Source of the DNA: Bacteroidota bacterium
GTDB lineage: Bacteria; Bacteroidota; Bacteroidia; J057
Assembly (NCBI GenBank): GCA_020438265.1
Contig: JAGQVA010000004.1
Coordinates: 1 to 37,852 of the forward strand
Length of the DNA stretch: 37,852 nucleotides
Direction of reading: 5' to 3'
Of the stretch, positions 1 through 8,577 are shown in pieces; position 1 is the stretch's first letter, and the number at the start of each line of letters is the position of its first letter. The translations under genes and the position numbers were made by a program. The notes beneath the pieces were generated by a model. The model was not told the DNA's origin. It searched no databases and saw nothing but the letters and a program-made list of their open reading frames with translations.

Positions 1-246
1 GAAATAAACCCGCATCTCCCACCTATTGATAGTCCTCCGGCAGAATTTGTTTCTCCATCTAAAAATCTCGGGGCAATCATGAAAGGTTTTAAAGGCGCTT
101 GTAAAAGGAGGATCCGTCAAACAGAGATTGTAAATTTTGACTGGCAGGAAAGGTATTATGATCATATTATCCGTGATCAGGAATCCTTGCAAAGGATAAG
201 GAAATACATTACTGATAATCCCAAAAATTGGAAAGGGGGTGAATAG
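1..246 (+). CDS. C-terminal part of a REP-associated tyrosine transposase (RAYT, Y1/IS200-like)
   Basis: An open frame with no start inside the window ends in TAG at 244-246 and gives 81 residues. The sequence carries the conserved RAYT tail: a K-rich 'GAIMKGFKGACKRR' helix, then 'FDWQERYYDHIIRD', then 'RIRKYITDNPKNW'. RAYTs are single-copy Y1 transposases that process REP palindromes by single-strand cleavage. The HUH metal motif would lie further upstream and cannot be seen here. A perfect inverted repeat sits just downstream (301-365), as expected for a RAYT next to its cognate REP. The element separates hsdR from whatever lies upstream, in type I loci often hsdS and hsdM. Family assignment is firm; whether the upstream part is intact is unknown. 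Confidence 0.85.
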   Translation, partial: EINPHLPPIDSPPAEFVSPSKNLGAIMKGFKGACKRRIRQTEIVNFDWQERYYDHIIRDQESLQRIRKYITDNPKNWKGGE

Positions 247-300
247 GTAATTTGTGGAAGAAAAAATATATGTTAAAAAAGATTTTTTTATGACCCTTTT

Positions 301-365
301 GTAGCGGCGTATTGCATACGTCGCGATGTTGATGCGACAGCGCAGCGTATGCAATACGCCGCTAC
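301..365. repeat. REP-like palindrome with perfect 20-bp arms
   Basis: Arms at 301-320 (GTAGCGGCGTATTGCATACG) and 346-365 are perfect reverse complements. Inside, 321-324 (TCGC) and 334-337 (GCGA) can form a second small stem. The element lies between the RAYT remnant and hsdR, and flanking T-rich and A-rich bases extend the symmetry a little. It is most likely the cognate REP/BIME of the adjacent RAYT. It could also act as a transcription terminator or mRNA-stabilising hairpin, but there is no clean U-run after the stem. Confidence 0.8.
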
Positions 366-439
366 GAAATCTATCTTTAAAAAGATTTTTTTGATTGCAG
401 ATTCAAGATTAACGATATTCGGTATTTGAACTAATTGTC

Positions 440-3400
440 ATGCCAACCCCCTCCTTCCACGAAGACCACATCTCCCAAATCCCAGCCCTTCAAATGCTGG
501 TAAACCTGGGCTATACCTACCTCACCCCAGAGGAGGCACTAAATCTTCGCGGAGGAAAAACCTCTGGAATTCTCCTGGAACCCGCTCTAAAAACACAATT
601 AGCCACCCTCAACCAAATCCATTACAAAAACAAATATTATCCATTCTCCGATGCCAATCTCAATACCGCCATTCAGGCACTGAAAGACTACCCCATTCAG
701 GAAGGTTATATCACCGCCAGCGAGTATATCTACAACCTCCTTACTTTGGGAAATTCACTCGAACAAAGCATCGAAGGCGATAAAAAAAGTTTTACCCTTC
801 AGTACATCGACTGGGAAAAACCGGAGAGAAATGTCTACCACGTTACTGAAGAAATGAGTGTGCTGCGCAACGCCAGCCACGAACATTATCGCCCGGATAT
901 TGTCCTTTTTGTTAATGGGATTCCGTTTTGTGTCATTGAGTGCAAAAGACCTGATATGAAAGACCCGCTGGATCAGGCGATTTCTCAACATTTGCGCAAC
1001 CAACAGGAAGATGGGATTCGCGGATTGTACGTATACAGTCAGCTTTGCCTGAGCCTTGCCACCAATCAGGCAAAATATGGCACCAATGCCACCAAGCCCA
1101 AATTCTGGTCTAAATGGCAGGAGAAATTTAGGTCTGAAAAGGAAGAAAAAAACTGGAAGGACCAGGTATTCCAATTGAAAAATACTCCCTTAGCCCCAGC
1201 AGTCAAGGATAAATTATTCCAGGAGCGGTTTCGTTATGTCCGCCATTACTTTGATGCGCTGGAAAAAGAAGAGATAAAACCAACGATTCAGGATGAATAT
1301 CTCTATGCACTTTGCAGACCTGATAGAATGCTGGATCTCGCCTTTCGTTTCACGCTTTATGACGAAGGGGTAAAAAAAGTAGCGCGTTATCAGCAATTTT
1401 TTGCGGTAAAACAAACCCTGGAGCGGGTAAAAAAACTGGAAAAAGGACGTCGCAAAGGGGGAGTCATCTGGCATACACAAGGGAGCGGAAAATCTCTGAC
1501 AATGGTAATGCTGGCGCAGGCATTTGTTCTGGATAAGCGCATTCGTAATCCAAAAATCATTCTGGTAACGGATCGAATTGATCTGGATGATCAGATTACC
1601 GGAACTTTCCGAAAATGCGGCATTTTTGTTCAGAATGCGACTACCGGCCAAAGATTGGTTGATTTGCTGAATAGTAAAAGCGATGCCGTAATTACCACTG
1701 TCGTCAACAAATTTGTTGCGGCAGTGAAAAAGGTAAAAGAACCCTTTACTTCTTCCGATATCTTTGTCCTGATCGATGAAGGACACCGCACACAATACGG
1801 TACTTTCAATATCGAAATGCAGAAAACGCTGCCTAATGCCTGTTTCATTGCTATGACGGGAACGCCATTGATGAAAAAGGAAAAAAGTACAGCAGGGAAA
1901 TTCGGGGGAATTATCAGCCCTACCTATACCATTAATGATGCTGTGGCCGATGGAGCAGTAGTTCCAATTCTCTATGAGGGAAGGCATGCCATTCAGGAAG
2001 TTAACGAAAAGCCCATTGATGCCTATTTTTCCATGATTTCGGAGCCTTTAAATGATTATCAGAAGGCAGATTTAAAGCGAAAATATAGCCGGGCGGATCA
2101 ACTCAATATTGCTGATCAGAAAATTTATGCCATTGCCTGGGATATCAGCCTTCATTTTCGGGATAATTGGCAAGGAACCAATTTTAAAGCTCAATTGGTA
2201 AGTCAGAATAAAGTAACTGCCATCAAGTTTAAAGAATACCTGGATGAAATCGGTATTGTTACCTCTGAAGTAATTATGTCTCCTCCCGACCAGAGAGAAG
2301 GAGAAGACAGCGCCTATGGAGATTCTTCAGACCGGGTCAAAGCATTTTGGAAAAAGCTGATGGATGAACATGGAAACGTCCGGCGCTATGAAAAGCAGAT
2401 TATTAGCCGTTATAAAAAACAAGCTCATCCCGAGATTATTATCGTGGTCGACAAATTATTGACGGGGTTTGACGCACCGATTAATACTGTTCTTTACCTT
2501 ACCCGGAAATTACAGGAACATACTTTGTTACAGGCCATTGCCAGAGTGAACCGGGTTCATCCGGGGAAGGATTTTGGCTATGTGATTGATTATTATGGAA
2601 TCTTACAAGAATTGGACGAAGCATTACAAACCTATTCAGGTTGGGAAGATTTTGAAGAAGAGGACCTGGTAGGCACTCTGACCAATATCCAAAAAGAGGT
2701 AGATCAACTCGATCAAAAGCATTCAGAAGTCTGGGATTTATTCAAAACAATCACTAACAAAAGAGATGCAGAAGCCTACGAAGAATTATTGGCAGATGAG
2801 GCATTGAGAACGATGTTTTACGATAAACTATCGGCCTTTTCCAGAGCATTAAAACTAGCTCTTTCCAGTTTGGAATTTCACCGCAATCATTCGGACAAAG
2901 AAATTGAACGGTATAAAAAAGACGCAGCGTTTTTTCTGAAATTGAGAACTTCAGTAAAGCAGCGATATTCTGATGCCATCAACTTTAAACAATATGAAGG
3001 ACAGATTCAAAAATTAATTGACAAACACATTCAAACAGACGAAGTAAAAACCGTCGTTGAACTAGTCAATATTTTTGATACCGAAAAATTTGCGGAAGAA
3101 CTCGAAAGGGTAGGAGGGACCGCTGCCAAAGCTGACAGAATCGCTTCCCGAACAGCAAAACATATCTCTGAGCGGATGGATGAAGATCCCGCTTTTTACA
3201 AAAAGTTCTCAGAACTACTGAAAGAAGCCATTGACGATTATCGGGCTAAACGAATTTCTGAAGCTGAATACCTCCGAAAATCCCAGGAAATCATGGAAAC
3301 GGTTTTGTCAAGGACGGAAGCAGATATTCCAGAAAAATTACAGGAAAGGGATGTAGCAAGAGCGTTGTTTGGAATTGGCATTGAGAATCTCAGTAAAAAA

Positions 3401-3667
3401 ATGCCTGATCAAACAGTGAAAAAGACAGCACTGGTTCAAATGGCTTTGGGAATTGATGATATTCTGCGAGAGCATATACTGGATAATTCAATTCCCAAAA
3501 TCGACTGGTGGAAAGATGGAAATAATATTTTAGGCAAACTTCAGATCGAAATTGGGGATTATCTGATTGATGAAGTGCGTGATAAATATCAGATTGATCT
3601 TTCTTTTGGGGAAATGGATGCTTTCGCCACGAAATGTATTGAATTGGCCAAGATTCGTTATCGGTAG
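440..3667 (+). CDS. hsdR: Type I restriction endonuclease subunit R (HsdR)
   Basis: A 1075-residue protein, the usual size for HsdR, the ATP-dependent translocating and cleaving subunit of a type I restriction-modification complex. The N-terminal nuclease domain shows a PD-(D/E)xK signature: D153 in 'RPDIV', then E167 and K169 in 'ECK'. The helicase core follows with Walker A GSGKS at 348-352, DEGH box at 446-449, 'MTGTP' near 472-476 and motif VI 'QAIARVNR' at 698-705. The C-terminal third is helical, as expected for the part that docks to HsdM. The ATG at 440 places the conserved N-terminus correctly. A metallopeptidase gene follows after 12 nt, probably in the same transcript. hsdM and hsdS are not in the window and may lie upstream of the RAYT remnant. 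There is no sign of a frameshift. Confidence 0.95.
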   Translation: MPTPSFHEDHISQIPALQMLVNLGYTYLTPEEALNLRGGKTSGILLEPALKTQLATLNQIHYKNKYYPFSDANLNTAIQALKDYPIQEGYITASEYIYNLLTLGNSLEQSIEGDKKSFTLQYIDWEKPERNVYHVTEEMSVLRNASHEHYRPDIVLFVNGIPFCVIECKRPDMKDPLDQAISQHLRNQQEDGIRGLYVYSQLCLSLATNQAKYGTNATKPKFWSKWQEKFRSEKEEKNWKDQVFQLKNTPLAPAVKDKLFQERFRYVRHYFDALEKEEIKPTIQDEYLYALCRPDRMLDLAFRFTLYDEGVKKVARYQQFFAVKQTLERVKKLEKGRRKGGVIWHTQGSGKSLTMVMLAQAFVLDKRIRNPKIILVTDRIDLDDQITGTFRKCGIFVQNATTGQRLVDLLNSKSDAVITTVVNKFVAAVKKVKEPFTSSDIFVLIDEGHRTQYGTFNIEMQKTLPNACFIAMTGTPLMKKEKSTAGKFGGIISPTYTINDAVADGAVVPILYEGRHAIQEVNEKPIDAYFSMISEPLNDYQKADLKRKYSRADQLNIADQKIYAIAWDISLHFRDNWQGTNFKAQLVSQNKVTAIKFKEYLDEIGIVTSEVIMSPPDQREGEDSAYGDSSDRVKAFWKKLMDEHGNVRRYEKQIISRYKKQAHPEIIIVVDKLLTGFDAPINTVLYLTRKLQEHTLLQAIARVNRVHPGKDFGYVIDYYGILQELDEALQTYSGWEDFEEEDLVGTLTNIQKEVDQLDQKHSEVWDLFKTITNKRDAEAYEELLADEALRTMFYDKLSAFSRALKLALSSLEFHRNHSDKEIERYKKDAAFFLKLRTSVKQRYSDAINFKQYEGQIQKLIDKHIQTDEVKTVVELVNIFDTEKFAEELERVGGTAAKADRIASRTAKHISERMDEDPAFYKKFSELLKEAIDDYRAKRISEAEYLRKSQEIMETVLSRTEADIPEKLQERDVARALFGIGIENLSKKMPDQTVKKTALVQMALGIDDILREHILDNSIPKIDWWKDGNNILGKLQIEIGDYLIDEVRDKYQIDLSFGEMDAFATKCIELAKIRYR

Positions 3668-3679
3668 GGATTTTTTAAT

Positions 3680-4375
3680 ATGAGAGAGGAAATACACTTC
3701 GGTTCAAAAAAGATTGACTTTACCTTAATATATTCTGACCGTAAAACGTTGGGCATCACTGTCAGTCCAGAAATGGAAGTACTGGTGAAAGCCCCTTTAG
3801 AAACATCTTTGGAACAAGTAAAGGTTAAGGTCCACAAACGAGCACCGTGGATTTTAAAGCAATTGGATTACTTTCTTTCTTTCCAGCCAAGGTCAGTACC
3901 AAAAAAGTTTATTTCAGGAGAAACACACCTTTATTTGGGTCGGCAGTATAGATTAAAGGTATCATTAAGTGAAAAAAAATCGATCAAACTAAAAGGGAAA
4001 TTTATCGAAGTCTCTACGCCGGAGTTAAACCAAACAGAGTTAATCGTAAAAAACTGGTACTTAAAAAACGCTGAACGAAAGTTTCGGGAATACGCAGAAC
4101 CGCTTATTACAGCTTTTCAAAAGTACGATGTAAAACCGGAGGAAATCATTTTACGAAATATGCCTACTCGTTGGGGAAGTTGTACCCCTAAAGGGAAAAT
4201 TATTCTGAATCCGGAATTGATCAAGGCCCCAAAAGGGTGTATTGAATATGTAATCATTCATGAGCTTTGCCATTTGATTCATCACAATCATAATAGTGAT
4301 TTTCTTGCATTGCAGACGCGAGAAATGCAAGAATGGGAAAAGTGGAAAAATCGGTTGGAAAATTTACTCGCCTGA
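3680..4375 (+). CDS. YgjP-type M48-like metallopeptidase (DUF45)
   Basis: 231 residues. The zinc-binding HELCH motif lies at 194-198, with a probable third ligand at H204 in 'NHNSDF', matching the HExxH...NH..F arrangement of the YgjP/DUF45 family. The conserved 'RWGSC' segment, another hallmark of this family, lies upstream. The start is 12 nt after the hsdR stop, so the two are very likely co-transcribed. YgjP-like genes are frequently found directly behind hsdR in type I restriction loci (known association), but their role there is not established; turnover of the restriction subunit is one possibility (inference). No signal peptide or membrane segment is seen, so the protein is probably cytoplasmic. 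Confidence 0.9.
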   Translation: MREEIHFGSKKIDFTLIYSDRKTLGITVSPEMEVLVKAPLETSLEQVKVKVHKRAPWILKQLDYFLSFQPRSVPKKFISGETHLYLGRQYRLKVSLSEKKSIKLKGKFIEVSTPELNQTELIVKNWYLKNAERKFREYAEPLITAFQKYDVKPEEIILRNMPTRWGSCTPKGKIILNPELIKAPKGCIEYVIIHELCHLIHHNHNSDFLALQTREMQEWEKWKNRLENLLA

Positions 4376-4448
4376 GAAGGTTGAGAAATACCCTTCTTCT
4401 TCCCTAATTTTAATTGACACTATTGAGTATTAATGGCTACTTTATATA

Positions 4449-5051
4449 TCAAACAAACAGATCTCCGACCTTTATCGAGAAATCAATAAAACCTGCCGAA
4501 ATTATATCATCAGGTCGTAAAATTTGTTTATTCAAATACCTTTTTTCTATTGGAGAGTGATATACTTCGATGGTTTGTTTATTTACATCCATAATCCATA
4601 CTTCAGGTATTCCTGAAGATGCATATACAGGTAGTTTTATTTCCTTATCATATTCTATGGAGGTATCTGCAACTTCAATAATCAGAAATATTTCGTTTTT
4701 GTTTGGATGCGCATCTACATAATAATCCGAACGAAACTGTACAACCGCAATGTCTGGTTCTAATTCAGAATATTTATTCGTCTCGATAGGATTTTGTATT
4801 CTAATAATTACTTTCCCAAATAATGTTTTATATAATTGATCCTTCGTTTTTTCTACTATTGCCGCATGTTTACTACCTATTGGACCTATTTCGATAATTT
4901 CCCCGTTAATTAGCTCTAATCCTTTCTCCTTTAGAATTCCTACTTCCCCCATTTTGTGGTATTCTTCAACGGTCAACAATCTTCGTTTCAGTCTGACAGG
5001 CATAATTATTTTCTTATTGTTGCTTTTTAAAATATACGCTTTTTTCGTCAT
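4449..5051 (-). CDS. Uma2-family (DUF820) PD-(D/E)xK nuclease-fold protein
   Basis: 200 residues with the Uma2 pattern: an early 'LTVEEYHKM' segment, 'GLELINGEIIEI', then EPD at 98-100, 'IEVADTS' with E126, K139, and 'YASSGIPEVWIMD'. D100, E126 and K139 form the restriction-nuclease-like catalytic set. The family is common in cyanobacteria and found in Bacteroidota; its substrate is unknown. A later start at 'MPVRLKRR' (residue 17, position 5003) would also fit, since homologues usually begin shortly before the LTVEEY segment. The gene faces the hsdR-peptidase pair tail to tail, with about 70 nt between. Function in defence or mobility is only guessed. Confidence 0.85.
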   Translation of the reverse strand: MTKKAYILKSNNKKIIMPVRLKRRLLTVEEYHKMGEVGILKEKGLELINGEIIEIGPIGSKHAAIVEKTKDQLYKTLFGKVIIRIQNPIETNKYSELEPDIAVVQFRSDYYVDAHPNKNEIFLIIEVADTSIEYDKEIKLPVYASSGIPEVWIMDVNKQTIEVYHSPIEKRYLNKQILRPDDIISAGFIDFSIKVGDLFV

Positions 5052-5167
5052 TTTCTTAAAATTCAGCTTGAAAACAATATTAAAAAGCCCTACCCGGTAA
5101 TATATCCCCTTCCCCCTCCATTAACAGCCAAACAACACATTTTTTCAACAACAACACAGTAGAACTT

Positions 5168-7609
5168 ATGGACTATCTCAACCGTTTTCAGGGCAATTTT
5201 TTTGCCCTGATCTTTCTGTTATTATCACACACTTTCGTATCAGGGCAAACTCACATCCAGGGTGTTATTCAGGGAGAAAACCAAACGCCTCTGACTTATG
5301 CAAACATTGCGCTGTTTGAGGCGCTCGACTCCAGTCTGGTCAAAGGCGAATTATCCAACGAATCCGGTCATTTTCTATTTGAGGATATCAATAACGGAAT
5401 CTATTTCATCCAGGTATCCATGCTGGGGTACAAATCTTTTTCTTCTGTCAAAATATCGGTACAAAATGAAACTCCCGTGAATCTGGGACAGATCAATCTT
5501 TTCCCTCAACCAGTAGAACTTGATGCAGTAGAAATCGCTGCTCAAAAACCCGTTTTTGAACAACAAAAAGATCGCATCATTGTCAACGTACAAAATATGA
5601 TCAGCGCTTCGGGTTCCAGTGTGCTTGACATTCTGGCAAAATCTCCGGGAATTATTGTAGACAAAGCCAATAATCGAATTTCTCTTCAGGGAAAAGATGG
5701 GGTAGTGGTTGTCATTAATGGCAAACAAAACCGAATGCCTCTGGAAGCAGCGATGCAGTTACTTGCAAGTCTGAACGGCAATGATGTCAGATCCATCGAA
5801 CTCATCACCAACCCTCCGGCCAGTTATGATGCCGAAGGAACAGGTGGCGTAATCAATATCGTTCTAAAACAAAAAAGCGACCTGGGTACTAATGGAAGTT
5901 ATTCACTTATGGCTGGATATGGTCAGGCGGAAAAAGGAGGCTTATCTGTTAATTTTAATCACAGGAAAGGAAAACTCAATGTTTTTGGCAATTACTCAGG
6001 AAACCGGGATCACACAATCCAGACTTTTACCAGTTACAGAACTGTCATTCAGGATCAAGGAATTGTTAGCTCAGAAGGGCAAAGTAACCGGGATGCAATT
6101 GTGGATTTGCATAATGCCAGTTTGGGCGTTGATTACCAATTAACAAATAAAACTATTCTAGGAGGACTGGTAACATTTTATGACCGATTCTGGGAAATGG
6201 ATGCTCATAATCTGGGACAAAAAAAGAAAGATGGAATCTTAAATAAAACCCTCAAAACACATACCCAGGAAGTAAATAATTGGAGGCACACCATGGGAAA
6301 TCTCAATCTTCAGCATACAATTTCTGAAGGGGAAGTTCTCAGCGTAAACCTCGACTATCTTTTTTACCAGAATAATAATCCCACCAACTATTTAAACCAG
6401 TACTTCAATCCAGATGGCGAGTTTCTCTCTTCTGATCTGGTAAATGTTGAGAAACATACTCCGATTCATATTGCGGTTGCAAAAACGGATTATCAAAAAA
6501 GATTCAACGATAAATTTAGACTGGAAGCGGGACTAAAAGCTTCCATTTCCAATTTCACCAATGCCATTCAAGTAGAAAAGGAGATTGAAGGAAATACAGA
6601 AACTGATCCTGAGCTTACTCAGACTTACCATCTAAAGGAAAATATCTATGCAGCTTATACCAGCGTGGATTTGAAGCCAGATGCTCATACCCATATTAAT
6701 CTTGGCTTAAGGTATGAACATACCATATCAGATCTCAGCACAGATACAGAAGCGGGAATCGTAGCCCGCAACTACGGAAATCTGTTTCCGACAATTTCTG
6801 CCTCCAGGCAAATAGGAGATGTTTCTCAGATTAATCTGGCCTATCAGCGGAGGATTACCAGGCCTACTTATAACGATATGGCTCCTTTCGTCATTTTCCT
6901 GAGTCCAAGCACCTTTTTTGCAGGAAACGCGAACATCCTTCCTGCTATCAGCGATGGAATCAAGCTGGACTACCGATGGAAAGCCCTGGTTCTTTCCCTT
7001 TCCTGGACCCATGAAAAAAACGCCATTGCCAATTTCCAGGCGACCGTCAATGCGGAAGAAAACAAAATGTATCTGGCCTCCAGAAATCTGGATAAGAGAA
7101 ACACTGCGAATATGACAATTAGCCTTCCCTTTAAGGTTAATAACTGGTGGGAAATGCAGAATTCGGTTTCGGGAAATCTGACAGCTATCAGTACTGATTA
7201 TCAGGTTGGGAATGTTTCCTTTCGGTTTCCTTCTTACCGGATAAATACTACACAAATTTTTCACCTGCCAGCAGGAGTTTCAGCAGAAATCTCTGCCTTT
7301 TATCAGTCTGCCAGCCTGTTTGGCATTATGAATCTTGCGCCAACATCTTCAGTCAATCTGGGAATTCAGAAGAAGTTTCCCAAAATAGATGCAATTATCA
7401 GCCTCTCTTCAACTGATCTCTTTTTCAGAAATAATATGATCTGGAGTCTGGATGTTCCTGAACTCAACTTCGATATGGGAGGAAAATTTGTCATGGAACC
7501 CCGTTCTATCCGCCTGACTTACACGCAAAATCTGGGGAATCAAAAACTGCATTCACGTCGTCATCGTGAAACTGGTTCAGAAGCTGAAAGGCAAAGAGTG
7601 AATAATTAA
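5168..7609 (+). CDS. Outer-membrane beta-barrel protein, TonB-receptor-like, with CarboxypepD_reg domain
   Basis: 813 residues. A signal peptide (about 1-26, hydrophobic core 'LIFLLLSHTF') is followed by a carboxypeptidase-regulatory-like beta-sandwich (about 28-115, with 'GVIQGENQTPLTYANIAL' and 'GYKSFSS'). Next is a plug-like region (about 120-230) with 'ILAKSPGI', 'VVINGK' and 'NPPASYDAEGTGGVINI', and then a long barrel. This order is typical of the outer-membrane beta-barrel family (OMP_b-brl_3) of Bacteroidota. There is no SusD partner beside it, so a glycan-uptake role is not supported; substrate unknown. The upstream gene points the other way and the next gene starts 89 nt downstream. 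Family sure, ligand unknown. Confidence 0.9.
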   Translation: MDYLNRFQGNFFALIFLLLSHTFVSGQTHIQGVIQGENQTPLTYANIALFEALDSSLVKGELSNESGHFLFEDINNGIYFIQVSMLGYKSFSSVKISVQNETPVNLGQINLFPQPVELDAVEIAAQKPVFEQQKDRIIVNVQNMISASGSSVLDILAKSPGIIVDKANNRISLQGKDGVVVVINGKQNRMPLEAAMQLLASLNGNDVRSIELITNPPASYDAEGTGGVINIVLKQKSDLGTNGSYSLMAGYGQAEKGGLSVNFNHRKGKLNVFGNYSGNRDHTIQTFTSYRTVIQDQGIVSSEGQSNRDAIVDLHNASLGVDYQLTNKTILGGLVTFYDRFWEMDAHNLGQKKKDGILNKTLKTHTQEVNNWRHTMGNLNLQHTISEGEVLSVNLDYLFYQNNNPTNYLNQYFNPDGEFLSSDLVNVEKHTPIHIAVAKTDYQKRFNDKFRLEAGLKASISNFTNAIQVEKEIEGNTETDPELTQTYHLKENIYAAYTSVDLKPDAHTHINLGLRYEHTISDLSTDTEAGIVARNYGNLFPTISASRQIGDVSQINLAYQRRITRPTYNDMAPFVIFLSPSTFFAGNANILPAISDGIKLDYRWKALVLSLSWTHEKNAIANFQATVNAEENKMYLASRNLDKRNTANMTISLPFKVNNWWEMQNSVSGNLTAISTDYQVGNVSFRFPSYRINTTQIFHLPAGVSAEISAFYQSASLFGIMNLAPTSSVNLGIQKKFPKIDAIISLSSTDLFFRNNMIWSLDVPELNFDMGGKFVMEPRSIRLTYTQNLGNQKLHSRRHRETGSEAERQRVNN

Positions 7610-7698
7610 GATTTTGCCCATGTCGTATGATTTTTTCCAAAGGGAATTGTATTTTCGCAAGGTTAATAACCCGGTAACTAAAAATTCCTTTACAACAA

Positions 7699-8484
7699 AT
7701 GGATACAATCGTTCAAGATCTGCTAACCCTGGGAATGCTCGTTATGCTACAAGCTGTCCTGGGGTTTGATAACCTTCTTTATATATCCCTCGAATCCAAA
7801 AACGCTCCGCCGGAAAAACGGGCTTATGCGCGAAAGGTCGGAATCGGGCTGGCAATTATTCTCAGGATTCTTTTATTATTTGTCATCCTACAGCTTCTTG
7901 ACTATTTCCAGGACCCTCTTTTCAAACTTGATATCCCCTACATTCATGGTTCATTCAATCTCTATAGCCTGATTGTTATTCTGGGAGGTGGGTTCATTAT
8001 TTATACTGCGGTCAAAGAAATCTGGCACATGATCTCGCTGGAAGAACATGAAAGTACAGAGGAGAAAAAATCAAAGCCTGTTGGACAGGTGATTGCGATG
8101 ATTATCCTGATGAACCTTGTATTCTCTTTTGATTCAATCCTCAGCGCTATTGCTTTAACCAAAGTCATCTGGGTCATGGCTACCGCTATTGTTATTGGCG
8201 GAATCCTGATGATTTGGCTGGCTGATAAAATTTCAGATTTTCTTCAGAAAAACCGCATGTATGAAGTCCTGGGGCTTTTTATCCTTTTTCTCGTTGGCGT
8301 GATGTTAATCTCTGAAGGAGGCCACATTGCCCACATGGAGTTATTTGGCAGTGAAGTAACCCCAATGAGTAAAGGAACTTTCTACTTTATTCTCGTTATT
8401 TTGGTGGTGATTGATGTGGTTCAGGGACGTTACCAGAAAAAATTGATCCAGGAGAAACAAAAGGCTATTAAGTCGGGAGAATAA
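7699..8484 (+). CDS. TerC-family integral membrane protein
   Basis: 261 residues with about seven membrane segments. The two conserved acidic sites of the TerC fold are visible: D24 in 'LGFDNLLYIS' and D145 in 'VFSFDSILSA'. They are arranged as an inverted repeat of the domain. Members are linked to metal-ion export (Mn2+ in Alx/MeeF/YkoY) or tellurite resistance; here no other ter gene is nearby, so metal homeostasis is the better guess. A box TATTTTCG (near 7650), close to the Bacteroidota TAnnTTTG consensus, precedes the gene. No yybP-ykoY-like riboswitch was recognised in the 89-nt leader. Confidence 0.88.
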   Translation: MDTIVQDLLTLGMLVMLQAVLGFDNLLYISLESKNAPPEKRAYARKVGIGLAIILRILLLFVILQLLDYFQDPLFKLDIPYIHGSFNLYSLIVILGGGFIIYTAVKEIWHMISLEEHESTEEKKSKPVGQVIAMIILMNLVFSFDSILSAIALTKVIWVMATAIVIGGILMIWLADKISDFLQKNRMYEVLGLFILFLVGVMLISEGGHIAHMELFGSEVTPMSKGTFYFILVILVVIDVVQGRYQKKLIQEKQKAIKSGE

Positions 8485-8577
8485 ATTATAAAAGGAGGAA
8501 GGCAAAGAATCGTTCAGTTTTTTGTTTTTAAGCAAAAAATCCATTTATCTTCAGGATTTAACTTAGCCTTCTTCCCC

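Noticed and set aside
755-1987. Open frames on the minus strand inside hsdR
   Set aside because: They lie wholly within the strongly supported hsdR frame and show no family motifs, so they are antisense shadows.
5168-7609. Polysaccharide utilisation locus (SusC)
   Set aside because: No SusD partner, glycoside hydrolase or TonB-box evidence; the protein fits the general outer-membrane barrel family instead.
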